From assembly GCA_023898345.1 (NCBI GenBank), contig CP060218.1, positions 248,001 to 312,000 on the forward strand: 64,000 bases of DNA, in the 5' to 3' direction. Below, one piece after another: positions 48,121 to 56,709 of this stretch (the stretch's first letter is position 1; each line of letters begins with the position of its first letter). This stretch comes from Candidatus Woesearchaeota archaeon. GTDB lineage: Archaea; Nanobdellota; Nanobdellia; Woesearchaeales; UBA583. A program made the position numbers and the translations under genes. The notes beneath the pieces are model-generated. The model saw nothing but the letters and a program-made list of their open reading frames with translations, did no database searches and had not been told where the DNA came from.

Positions 48121-50227
48121 GGCTGCTTTTTTTTCCTTTCTTATTTTCAAGTTCCTCAAAAAAACACTTTGCTTTAACGAGGATTTTCTCTCCTTTGTTT
48201 TTTCTTTCTCTGATTGCTCTTAGTCCTGCTGCCTGACAAATCCCTTCGATGACGGCGCCGCTCAGACCTTCAGCTTCCTTTGCTAGCTTTTTCACATCAA
48301 GTCCTTTTTCAAGAGGCATATTCTTTGTGTGGATCTTGAAGATTTCCTCGCGAGTTTTTTCATCAGGGAGGCCGATTTCAATAATGGAGTCCAAACGGCC
48401 AGGACGCTTGAGAGCTTCGTCAATGAGATCGACTCTGTTTGTTGCCGCGATAATTGAAACGCCCATTAGTTCTTCAACTCCGTCGAGTTCTGTCAAAAGT
48501 TGATTTACAATTTTGTCGTTTGCTCCATTTGAAGAACTTCCTCTCACACTTGCAATGGAATCAAACTCGTCAAAGAAAATGACTGCAGGTGCAACTTGCT
48601 TTGCCTTCTTGAAAATTTCTCGAACTGCTTTTTCACTTTCACCAACCCACTTTGAAACAAGTTCTGGACCTTTCACAGAAATGAAGTTTGCTTCTGACTC
48701 TGTCGCAACTGCTTTTGCAAGTAAGGTCTTTCCTGTACCTGGTGGACCTGTTAGCAAAATTCCTTTTGGAGCTTTGATTCCAGCTTCTTTGAAAAGTTCT
48801 GGTTCACGAAGGGGAAGTTCGACAGCCTCTTTCAACGCTTGCTTTGCTTTGTCCAGTCCTCCTATTTGCTCCCATTTTATGTTAGGTTTTCGAATGAGGA
48901 CTTCTCTCATGGCAGATGGCTCGACTTTGTGAAGGGCATCTTCAAAATGCTGCATTCTAATCTTAATTGTTTCAAGAACATTTGTTGGAACTTTTTCATC
49001 AAATTTCACCAGGTCAGGAATGTAACGTTTCAAAGCTTTCATTGCTGCTTCCTTTGTCAGAACTTCTAGGTCGGCTCCTGTAAATCCATGCGTGATGTCA
49101 GCAATTTTTTCTAGTTTAACATCTTCCTCAAGGGGCATTCCGCGCGTGTGAACTTCCAAAATTTCAAGTCTTCCTTCTTTGTTTGGTGGGTTAATTGCAA
49201 TTTCGCGGTCAAATCTTCCTGGACGCCTCAAAGCAGGATCAATGGAGTTGGGTCTGTTTGTCGCCGCAATTACAACAACATGGCCTCTTCCCTTAAGTCC
49301 GTCCATTAATGTCAAAAGTTGGGAAACAATTCTACGTTCAGCTTCGCCAGACACATTATCTCTGTTTGGAGCAATAGAATCAACTTCATCCAAGAAAAGG
49401 ATGGCTGGAGCATTTTTTTCTGCTTCTTCAAAAATTTCTCGAAGTTGTTTTTCACTTTCACCATAATACTTCGACATAATTTCAGGACCGTTGATCACTT
49501 TGAAATGTGCATCGAGTTCTGTTGCCAAAGCTTTTGCAAGCAAAGTTTTTCCTGTTCCTGGAGGTCCGTATAAGAGGACTCCTTTTGGCGGGGAAATACC
49601 TATTCTTTCAAAGACTTCAGGGTGTTTCATGGGGATTTCTATCATTTCTCGGATTGCGGAAACTTCTTCCTTCAACCCGCCTATGTCGTCGTATGTGACA
49701 GAAGGGAGTTTCATGTCTCCGGGATTGACTGGACTTTCATGTATAATCAACTCTGTATTTTTACTGACGCGGATATATTTTTTAGGGGAAGTTTTTGTTA
49801 CAATATAATGAAGGGTAGTTCCCATAATATTGAAGGTTACCATATTTCCTTTGACGAGAGCTCGTCCGAGGAGTTTTTCGTGAAAAATTTGTGTTGGGTC
49901 TCCTCCAAAGCCAACTGCTTGAGTTGGTGCAATGTCTATTGTTTTCGCTTCAGTTACTTCCACTTTTTGAACTTCAACAGTGTCTCCAAGACTAACGCTT
50001 GCATTTGTTCTTAGGGAAGAATCCATGCGAATAATATCTAGGCCTTTGTCTTCAATACTTGAACTTGCAACGCGGGCTAGAGCTTGACTTTTTCCTTTAA
50101 GAAGTACATAATCGCCTTCGTTGATTTCAAGTTCTCTGCGTGCTTTCTCATCAAGACGCACAATTCCACGACCAATGTCGGCGTGATATGTTTCTGCAAC
50201 GTTAAGGAGAATTTTCTGTAGTACCAT
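48110..50227 (-). CDS. cdc48: Cdc48/VAT-type AAA+ ATPase
   Basis: A 705-residue hexameric unfoldase of the p97/VAT family that feeds proteins to the proteasome or remodels complexes. The N domain (about 1-180) starts with the double-psi barrel 'GRGIVRLDEKARRELEI'. D1 Walker A 'GPPGTGKT' is at 221-228 and Walker B 'LFLDEVD' near 277; D2 Walker A is at 494-501 and Walker B 'FFDEFD' near 551. Arg-finger regions 'RRPGRFD' and 'KRPGRLD' are present. The C-terminus is a Lys/Ser tail without a proteasome-docking HbYX. ATG 50227 follows TTTATAAAG (minus strand, about 50249-50258) by about 27 nt. Confidence 0.96.
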   Translation of the reverse strand: MVLQKILLNVAETYHADIGRGIVRLDEKARRELEINEGDYVLLKGKSQALARVASSSIEDKGLDIIRMDSSLRTNASVSLGDTVEVQKVEVTEAKTIDIAPTQAVGFGGDPTQIFHEKLLGRALVKGNMVTFNIMGTTLHYIVTKTSPKKYIRVSKNTELIIHESPVNPGDMKLPSVTYDDIGGLKEEVSAIREMIEIPMKHPEVFERIGISPPKGVLLYGPPGTGKTLLAKALATELDAHFKVINGPEIMSKYYGESEKQLREIFEEAEKNAPAILFLDEVDSIAPNRDNVSGEAERRIVSQLLTLMDGLKGRGHVVVIAATNRPNSIDPALRRPGRFDREIAINPPNKEGRLEILEVHTRGMPLEEDVKLEKIADITHGFTGADLEVLTKEAAMKALKRYIPDLVKFDEKVPTNVLETIKIRMQHFEDALHKVEPSAMREVLIRKPNIKWEQIGGLDKAKQALKEAVELPLREPELFKEAGIKAPKGILLTGPPGTGKTLLAKAVATESEANFISVKGPELVSKWVGESEKAVREIFKKAKQVAPAVIFFDEFDSIASVRGSSSNGANDKIVNQLLTELDGVEELMGVSIIAATNRVDLIDEALKRPGRLDSIIEIGLPDEKTREEIFKIHTKNMPLEKGLDVKKLAKEAEGLSGAVIEGICQAAGLRAIRERKNKGEKILVKAKCFFEELENKKGKKSSPNK

Positions 50228-50248
50228 GCAGGATAAAGGAAAGCTTTT

Positions 50249-50258
50249 TTTATAAAGT
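50249..50258 (-). promoter_or_regulatory. TATA box of cdc48
   Basis: ACTTTATAAA-type box on the minus strand, about 27 nt before ATG 50227; decides the start against a longer basic N-terminal extension. Confidence 0.65.
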
Positions 50259-50415
50259 TTTGGGAATTTTTTTCTCAAAGTCTTAATTCTCCTTCTTTTT
50301 TTCGGATTATAATTAATTTTTTCAATTTTTCTTTTTTTTATTCTTGGTTTTTTTTGAAGTAAGTACTTCAAAGTGTAACAGAATTTTTTTAATCAAAGTT
50401 CTTGAAGGAAAAAAA

Positions 50416-53400
50416 ATGAAGAAAGGCTTTGGTTCTCTTGTTTCTCTTATTCTTCTTCTTACATTAACTATCATAGCAGTATCTCAGGTTTATATTTGGG
50501 TTTCCTCTTCACAAACCGTTCAAATGAACTCTTTATCTGAAAAACTTGCAGGGGCTGATGGAAGACTTGAAGGAATACGCAATTCAACTCTTTATTTTCG
50601 AAATCTTGTCTTAAGAAATATTTCAATAATAAAGTTGGAGATTAATGGGGTTAGTTGTGACACGGGAACATCGGTTTTGCTTCCTGGAGTGACTGGAATG
50701 GATTTGTCGTCTTGTGGTTCCTTAGATGGACGAATAACAGTTTCCCTTTTTACTTCGAGTAGGGTTTTTACGGGTTTTTTTGTTAATCAAGATCCTGAAG
50801 TGCTTTGTTTGAATAATACCGCAGAAAATTTCTTCAATGGAACTGGAACTTTGGCGGATCCTTGGCAGATTTGTGATTGTTATCAATTGCAGAATGTAAA
50901 GAATTATTTGGGAGGAAATTTTACTTTGGAGCGTGATATTGATTGCTCTCAGACTCAAAGCTGGAACTCTGGCGCTGGCTTCGAGCCCATCGGTTACTGT
51001 GCTGAGGATGTTTCTTTTTGTTCTCTTGAGCAAATAGTTGCCTTTACGGGGAATTTTTTTGGTGGAGGTTCTGAAATTAGCAATTTATATTTAAATCGAC
51101 CTTCTTCAAATTTTTTGGGTTTGTTTGGAATAGTTATGAATGCAAGTCTCTCAAATCTTTCTCTTTCAAGTAGTAGTGTTTTGGGTACTGATCCCCTTAC
51201 AACTATTTCAGGTCTTCCTAGCTCAATTCGACTTCTTAATGATACTGCTTTTATTTTGGATACGACTTTCTCTTTTTTTTCAACTTCTTTTCGTCTTAGT
51301 AGTTGGAATGTAGAAAATTTGAGTAATTTGAAACTTTTGAATTCTTCTGGCTTTAGTGCAGCTTTGGGACTGGAACTCGCAGATTCAGCAGCATTTGTAC
51401 TTGGAGATTCTAGTCTTAGTAGTTTTAATATTAGTAATTCTTCCCAACTTCTTTTTTTAGAGAAAGTAGATTCGGACTATTTTTCTGAAGAGCCAAGTTT
51501 TGTTCTGGCAGAAGATAATACTACGGCGTATGTAGTTCGTAATACTTTAAGTAGCAATCTTAGTAGTTGGAATATCAGTGATCCTAGTGCTATTGTGTTT
51601 CTAGGGGAAACTTCTGATCCTATTTTGTCTCATGGTAATGATATTGCTCTACATAATGATGTTGTATATGTCGTTTCAACTAGTGGGAATTTAAGCAGTT
51701 GGGATGTTAGTACTGCAGGTTCTTTTAGTTTATTAGATTCTTTTGCAGATCCCTTTCTTGAAAATGGGGCAGTTCTTGTAATTCAGGATGATGTTCTTTA
51801 TGCTAGTTCTTATAATTGTAATTTTAGTAGTTGGAATATTAGTGACCCGAATAACATTCTTTTTTTGGATGGGGTTTCAGATTCTGTTCTGTGTTCGGCT
51901 TATAGTCTTGCAATTGATGGAGATGTTGCTTATATTGGAACGGGGCAGGGAAATATTAGTAGTTGGAATATTACTGATTCTAGTAATATTGTCTTTTTAG
52001 GTTCTTTACCAATAAATTCTAGTGTTCAAGCTCTTACTTCAAATGCGGGGGTTCTTTTCGTGGGTATAACACAAATTCCCGCTTTTAGTGTTTGGAATGT
52101 TTCTGATCCTAGTACTTTTTCTTTTTTATCAGAAATTCCTGCTAGTCTCTCTGTTGGAGGTTTAGTTGGCATAAGTGTTAATAGTAGTATCTCTAATTCT
52201 TCTTTCTCTGGTTCTGTTCAAGGTACGGCTTTCACGGGTGGTCTTGTTGGTTATGGTTCTTTTTACAATGAGATAGATAATAGTTATACTGAAGGGAACG
52301 TAAGTGGTGATTATGCTACTGGTGGTTTAGTTGGGGAAACTTTTTTATTTAATAGTATAAAAAATAGTTCTTCTTCAGTTGTTTCTAAAGGTTCAGCTTT
52401 AGTAGGTGGCCTCATAGGTTTCAATTATTTTAGTTTTGTAGATAATAGTTATTTTTCAGGAGAGGTTTCGGGTTTTTCTCAGGTTGGAGGACTTGTTGGT
52501 TTGGGGGCGCTTGCTTCCCTTAATACTAGTTTACTTTTGGGTTCAGTTAATGGTTTTTCTCAGGTTGGAGGTTTTATTGGTTTTAGTTATGCTAGTCTTA
52601 TTAACTTGAGTACTTCTAGTGGGTCCGTTAATGGCTCTTCAGAGATTGGAGGTTTTTTTGGACGTGCTTCAAGTTCCTCTCTGGATAGAAGTTTTTTTAG
52701 TTCAGAAAATATTTCGGGTGAGTCTGATGTTGGTGGTCTTGTTGGTTTTTCGATTGGAACTTCAATTTTTAATAGTTATTCAAATGGGGTTGTCAATGGT
52801 TCAAATAATGTTGGTGGTCTTGTTGGTTATGGTTCTTCCTCTTCTTCTATTGAAAATAGTTATTCTGCCGGTGTTGTAACTGGCTCGACAAATGTTGGTG
52901 GTCTTGTTGGAGCTCAAGACACCTCGACAGCGACAGATTCGTACTGGGATACAGACACCTCCGGACAGGCAAGTTCTGCTTTGGGTACGGGAAAGACGAC
53001 GAGCGAATTGCAGACTCCTACTTATAGTTTGGGAATTTATGCAAACTGGTCTCCTTCTATTTGGTATTTTGGCAACACGACAGAGTATCCAACGTTTGTT
53101 TCTGGTTCTAATGTTTCTGTTCTTCCTTGTGGTAATTATACTCCTCAAAATTTTTATTTGGGTGTTGGTACGCTTGCGGATCCTTGGCAGATTTGTGATT
53201 GTTATCAATTGCAGAATATTAATAATTATTTGGGAGGAAATTTTACTTTGGCAGGTAATATAAATTGCTCAAATACTACGAGCTGGAACTCTGGGTCTGG
53301 TTTTGAGCCTATTGGTAGTAGTGGAAGTCCTTTTACTGGAACTTTAGATGGTGATTCGTTTGCGGTTTCAGATTTATACATCTCTCGTTCAGGGGAAAAT

Positions 53401-55461
53401 TATGTTGGTCTTTTTTCATATATTAATTTGAGTACTCTTTTGAGAATAAATTTAGATAATGTTCAAATCTGGGGTTCTTCTTCTGTTGGTGGTCTTGCTG
53501 GGTATCTATATTCTTCTTCTATTGTTAATAGTTCTTCTAGTGGTGTTGTTAGTGGTTCCTCTACTGATGTTGGTGGTCTTGCTGGATATTTGTTTAATTC
53601 TTCCATTAACAGTAGTTTTTCTAGTGGTATTGTTAATAGTTCCTCTTCTGATAGGATTGGTGGTCTTGCAGGGTTTGTATATTCTTCTTCTGTTGCTAAT
53701 AGTTCTTCAAATGCTTCAGTTAATGGCTCTTCTTCTGTTGGTGGTCTTGTAGGATCTCTGTCTTTTTTTTCTTTTGTTGTTAATAGTTCTTCTAGTGGTG
53801 TTGTTAATAGTTCCTCCACTGATGCTGGCGGTCTTGTTGGGATTGAATATAATTCCTTTATTAATAATAGTTTTTCAAGTAGTTCTGTGTTCGGTTCTAG
53901 TAATGTTGGTGGTCTTGTTGGATATGTGAAATATTTTTCTTCTGTTGTTAATAGTTCTTCTATTGGAGTTGTTAATGGTTCTTCTTCTGTTGGTGGTCTT
54001 GTTGGAAGTGCGGATTCTAATTCTTTTCTTCATGCCGATTATTATTCTGGTAATGTGACCGGCACTATTAATGTTGGCGGTCTTGTTGGGATTTCTTCAT
54101 CTTCTTCAGTTGGTGATAGTTTTTCTAGTGGTTTTGTGAATGGTTCTTTTCAAGTTGGTGGTCTTGTTGGCTATTCTATATCTTCTTCTTTTATTAACAA
54201 TAGTTTTTCTAGTGGTTTTGTGAATGGTTCTTCTTCTGTTGGTGGTCTTGTTGGGGCTTCTTTATCTTCTACTGCGACAGATTCGTACTGGGACACAGAC
54301 ACGTCTGGACAGGCAAGCTCTGCTTTGGGTACGGGAAAGACGACGAGTGAGTTACAGTCTCCAACGTACAGTATGGGAATTTATGCAAACTGGTCTCTTT
54401 CTCTTTGGTATTTTGGTAATACTACAGAGTATCCAAGATTTTCTTCAGGGGAAGTGTCTGTTCCTCCTTCTTGTGGAAATTATACCTCTCAAAATTTTTA
54501 TTTGGGTGTTGGAACGCTTGCCAATCCTTGGCAGATTTGTGATTGCTATCAATTGCAGAATGTTGATAATTATTTAGGGGGGAACTTTACTCTGGTTGAT
54601 GATATTGATTGCTCGGACACACAAAACTGGAACTCTGGAGCTGGTTTTGATCCTATTGGAACAAGTTCTAGTCCTTATTTCACAGGCAAACTCAATGCGA
54701 GTGGCTATACGATTTCAAATCTTTTTATTAATCGTTCTGCAACTTCTTATATAGGATTTTTTACAAGACTTTCAGGTTTAACTATAGAAGGAATTTCTCT
54801 TGAAAATGTGTCTATCAGTGGTGGACAATATACGGGGGGTTTAATTGGTTACGTCTCTTCAAGCGGAAACATTGACAATTGTACTATTACTGGTTCTGTG
54901 AATGGTTCTTCTTATGTGGGTGGTTTAGTTGGGTACTTTTCCTCTTCTTCTGGATATCTTAATGCTAGTTCTTTTGATGGTGATGTTGTTAGTAGTGGGA
55001 ATTACGCAGGAGGAATAAGTGCTTATTTTGATTCAAATATGGGCTGGTGTCGTTCTAGTGGAATAGTAACGGGGTCTCAGTATGCTGGAGGTTTAGTAGC
55101 ATATTTGAGTTCTTCTTCTATTAATGAGAGTTATTCTAATAGTACTGTTACTGGAACTTATAGGATTGGAGGTTTAGTTGGTTATTCTAGTGTGGGTTCT
55201 TATGTAAGTTGTTATTCTAGTGGTTTTGTTAATGGTTCTGTTGCTGCAGGAGGTCTTGTTGGTCATGGTCTTTCTTCTTCAGCTACAGCTTGTTATTGGG
55301 ATAATGAAACTTCAAATCAGACGAGTTCTTATGTGGGCATTGGAAAGACGACGAGTGAGTTACAAACTCCGACATCAAACACGGGAATTTATCTTAATTG
55401 GTCGACTTCAGTCTGGGACTTTGGAACAGCGACAGACTACCCTAAGTTCATTTGGGAATAA
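50416..55461 (+). CDS. Giant GLUG-repeat surface protein with pilin-like anchor
   Basis: A 1681-residue exported protein. N-terminus MKKGFGSLVSLILLL: short basic leader, possible prepilin cleavage after Gly4, then a TM helix. A conserved Cys-rich module ('DPWQICDCYQLQN') begins near residue 145 and recurs near 920 and 1370. LVIVD-like repeats ('SSWNISDPSNIVFLG' type) span about 260-570. GLUG repeats ('VGGLVGYSSSSS', 'NSYSAGVVTG') fill 575-835, 1015-1285 and 1470-1620. Each GLUG block ends in 'DSYWDTDTSGQ...GKTTSELQ'. Very Ser/Asn/Gly-rich. Likely an extended adhesin. ATG 50416 directly precedes the leader. Confidence 0.9.
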   Translation: MKKGFGSLVSLILLLTLTIIAVSQVYIWVSSSQTVQMNSLSEKLAGADGRLEGIRNSTLYFRNLVLRNISIIKLEINGVSCDTGTSVLLPGVTGMDLSSCGSLDGRITVSLFTSSRVFTGFFVNQDPEVLCLNNTAENFFNGTGTLADPWQICDCYQLQNVKNYLGGNFTLERDIDCSQTQSWNSGAGFEPIGYCAEDVSFCSLEQIVAFTGNFFGGGSEISNLYLNRPSSNFLGLFGIVMNASLSNLSLSSSSVLGTDPLTTISGLPSSIRLLNDTAFILDTTFSFFSTSFRLSSWNVENLSNLKLLNSSGFSAALGLELADSAAFVLGDSSLSSFNISNSSQLLFLEKVDSDYFSEEPSFVLAEDNTTAYVVRNTLSSNLSSWNISDPSAIVFLGETSDPILSHGNDIALHNDVVYVVSTSGNLSSWDVSTAGSFSLLDSFADPFLENGAVLVIQDDVLYASSYNCNFSSWNISDPNNILFLDGVSDSVLCSAYSLAIDGDVAYIGTGQGNISSWNITDSSNIVFLGSLPINSSVQALTSNAGVLFVGITQIPAFSVWNVSDPSTFSFLSEIPASLSVGGLVGISVNSSISNSSFSGSVQGTAFTGGLVGYGSFYNEIDNSYTEGNVSGDYATGGLVGETFLFNSIKNSSSSVVSKGSALVGGLIGFNYFSFVDNSYFSGEVSGFSQVGGLVGLGALASLNTSLLLGSVNGFSQVGGFIGFSYASLINLSTSSGSVNGSSEIGGFFGRASSSSLDRSFFSSENISGESDVGGLVGFSIGTSIFNSYSNGVVNGSNNVGGLVGYGSSSSSIENSYSAGVVTGSTNVGGLVGAQDTSTATDSYWDTDTSGQASSALGTGKTTSELQTPTYSLGIYANWSPSIWYFGNTTEYPTFVSGSNVSVLPCGNYTPQNFYLGVGTLADPWQICDCYQLQNINNYLGGNFTLAGNINCSNTTSWNSGSGFEPIGSSGSPFTGTLDGDSFAVSDLYISRSGENYVGLFSYINLSTLLRINLDNVQIWGSSSVGGLAGYLYSSSIVNSSSSGVVSGSSTDVGGLAGYLFNSSINSSFSSGIVNSSSSDRIGGLAGFVYSSSVANSSSNASVNGSSSVGGLVGSLSFFSFVVNSSSSGVVNSSSTDAGGLVGIEYNSFINNSFSSSSVFGSSNVGGLVGYVKYFSSVVNSSSIGVVNGSSSVGGLVGSADSNSFLHADYYSGNVTGTINVGGLVGISSSSSVGDSFSSGFVNGSFQVGGLVGYSISSSFINNSFSSGFVNGSSSVGGLVGASLSSTATDSYWDTDTSGQASSALGTGKTTSELQSPTYSMGIYANWSLSLWYFGNTTEYPRFSSGEVSVPPSCGNYTSQNFYLGVGTLANPWQICDCYQLQNVDNYLGGNFTLVDDIDCSDTQNWNSGAGFDPIGTSSSPYFTGKLNASGYTISNLFINRSATSYIGFFTRLSGLTIEGISLENVSISGGQYTGGLIGYVSSSGNIDNCTITGSVNGSSYVGGLVGYFSSSSGYLNASSFDGDVVSSGNYAGGISAYFDSNMGWCRSSGIVTGSQYAGGLVAYLSSSSINESYSNSTVTGTYRIGGLVGYSSVGSYVSCYSSGFVNGSVAAGGLVGHGLSSSATACYWDNETSNQTSSYVGIGKTTSELQTPTSNTGIYLNWSTSVWDFGTATDYPKFIWE
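50842..50930 (+). repeat. Cys-rich module repeat, copy 1
   Basis: Encodes GTLADPWQICDCYQLQN and the following NYLGGNFTL. Nearly identical at DNA level to 53168-53250 and close to 54507-54594; a diverged fourth copy lies at 59245-59330 in the second GLUG gene. Confidence 0.75.
52925..53020 (+). repeat. YWDTDTSGQ module repeat, copy 1
   Basis: Encodes TDSYWDTDTSGQ...GKTTSELQ closing the first GLUG block. Nearly identical in DNA to 54274-54366, with C/G-richer codons than the flanking GLUG repeats. Confidence 0.7.
53168..53250 (+). repeat. Cys-rich module repeat, copy 2
   Basis: Shares an uninterrupted stretch of over 40 bases with copy 1 around GATCCTTGGCAGATTTGTGA. Confidence 0.75.
54274..54366 (+). 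repeat. YWDTDTSGQ module repeat, copy 2
   Basis: Second near-identical copy; a diverged third copy (CYWDNETSNQ) lies at about 55288-55370. Confidence 0.7.
54507..54594 (+). repeat. Cys-rich module repeat, copy 3
   Basis: Same module with a few third-position changes and AAT for GAT (N for D) after GTLA. Confidence 0.75.
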
Positions 55462-55515
55462 CTCTATTTCAAAGTTAGCATGAAAATATAAAAAGCTCAA
55501 ACAAAAATCAGACAC

Positions 55516-56088
55516 ATGAAGCGGCGTTGTACATGGTGTCTTGGCAATCCTTTGTATGAAGAATACCACGACAAAGAATGGGGTGTTCCCGTTCACGATG
55601 ATAGGCTCCTTTTTGAGTTTCTTATTTTAGAGGGCGCACAAGCTGGCCTTTCTTGGCTTACTATTTTGAAAAAAAGAGATGCGTACAGAAAAGCTTTTGA
55701 TAACTTTGATCCGACAAAGGTTGCTGTGTATTCTGAAGAAAAGGTGCAAGAGTTACTAGCAAATGAGGGTATTGTAAGAAACAAGTTGAAGGTAAGGGCA
55801 GCAATACAAAATGCTAGGGTCTTTCTTGAACTTCAAAAAGAAAAAGGATCTTTTGATGCTTATCTCTGGGAGTTTGTAGGGTTCAAACCTGTACAAGGCA
55901 AGATTGAAGACGAAAAGCAAGTTCCTGCAAAGACAGATATTTCAGATAGGATTTCCAAAGACTTGAAGAAAAGAGGGATGAACTTTGTCGGTTCAACTAT
56001 TATGTATGCTTTTATGCAAGCTGTTGGAATTGTTAACGATCATACGAAACAATGTTTTCGTTATGAAGAAGTTCGGGAGATAAAATGA
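55516..56088 (+). CDS. tag: DNA-3-methyladenine glycosylase I
   Basis: A 190-residue HhH-superfamily glycosylase excising 3-methyladenine from alkylated DNA. The family start 'RCTWCLGNPLYEEYHDKEWG' and 'LEGAQAGLSWLTIL' are intact. Zinc ligands are Cys and His at the N-terminus plus 'NDHTKQCFRY' at the end, as in Tag. Length is normal. AAATATAAAAAG (about 55483) about 28 nt upstream is a TATA. It overlaps the flavoprotein gene by 4 nt (ATGA). Confidence 0.95.
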   Translation: MKRRCTWCLGNPLYEEYHDKEWGVPVHDDRLLFEFLILEGAQAGLSWLTILKKRDAYRKAFDNFDPTKVAVYSEEKVQELLANEGIVRNKLKVRAAIQNARVFLELQKEKGSFDAYLWEFVGFKPVQGKIEDEKQVPAKTDISDRISKDLKKRGMNFVGSTIMYAFMQAVGIVNDHTKQCFRYEEVREIK

Positions 56089-56675
56089 CGGACATAAAAA
56101 AACATCTTATTATTGTTGCTCATCCTTCAACAAAGGGCTTTTCTCATGCTGTTGCGAAGGTGTACAAAGAGGCGGCAGAGAAAAAAGGAGGCGAAGTCGA
56201 ACTCATCAATCTCTATGACGAAGAGTGGCACTTGGATTTTCTGACTTTTGAAAATATAAAAGAGGACTTTCCAAAACCTCTAGTTGCTGAAAAGATTCGA
56301 GAAAAAATCTTGTGGGCAGAGAGAGTTATTTTTTGTTTTCCTCTGTGGTGGTTTGACTGTCCCGCCATTCTCAAAAATATGTTTGATCTTGTTTTTATTC
56401 CTGGTTTTGCGTATCGTTATGATAGGGTTTTTCCTAAAAGTATTGCAAAGGGTAAATTGGGGCCAAGGCAGGCGAGTCTCTTTGTTACGTGTGACTCTTC
56501 GAAGTGGGTGTATAGACTTTTGCTCAATCCTATGAAAACAAACTGGATTGTCGGTAGGATTTGGTTTTGTGGGTTCAAGCTTAGGAATTTTACACTCTTT
56601 GATAGAATGCTTTTTCGAACAGAAAAAGAGAAGGAAAGTTTTCTAAGGGTTGCTGAACAAGTTGCTAAGCACTAA
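56085..56675 (+). CDS. NAD(P)H:quinone oxidoreductase-like flavoprotein
   Basis: A 196-residue flavodoxin-fold protein of the KefF/NQO family. The phosphate-binding start is 'LIIVAHPSTKGFSHAV', 'FCFPLWWFDCPAILKNMFD' binds the FMN/FAD ring, and 'PGFAYRY' follows. It would reduce quinones or other electrophiles with NAD(P)H. Its ATGA overlap with tag ties it to a DNA-damage or electrophile-response operon (inference). Confidence 0.9.
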   Translation: MTDIKKHLIIVAHPSTKGFSHAVAKVYKEAAEKKGGEVELINLYDEEWHLDFLTFENIKEDFPKPLVAEKIREKILWAERVIFCFPLWWFDCPAILKNMFDLVFIPGFAYRYDRVFPKSIAKGKLGPRQASLFVTCDSSKWVYRLLLNPMKTNWIVGRIWFCGFKLRNFTLFDRMLFRTEKEKESFLRVAEQVAKH

Positions 56676-56685
56676 TATTATAAAG
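56675..56685 (+). promoter_or_regulatory. TATA box of rfcL
   Basis: ATATTATAAAG centred 30 nt before ATG 56710. Confidence 0.6.
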
Positions 56686-56709
56686 GGATAAGGGTCTGGT
56701 TCAAGAAAG

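Noticed and set aside
48110..50227. Inteins in Cdc48, aIF5B, RFC-L or the helicases
   Set aside because: Motor motifs are contiguous and lengths are normal; no splicing blocks seen.
50228..50371. 48-residue basic N-terminal extension of Cdc48
   Set aside because: Covers the TATA box; ATG 50227 starts exactly at the family's double-psi barrel region.
52140..55270. CRISPR-like periodic repeats
   Set aside because: The periodicity is coding (GLUG peptide repeats) with degenerate DNA and no constant repeat-spacer lengths. No CRISPR array or cas gene was seen in the window.
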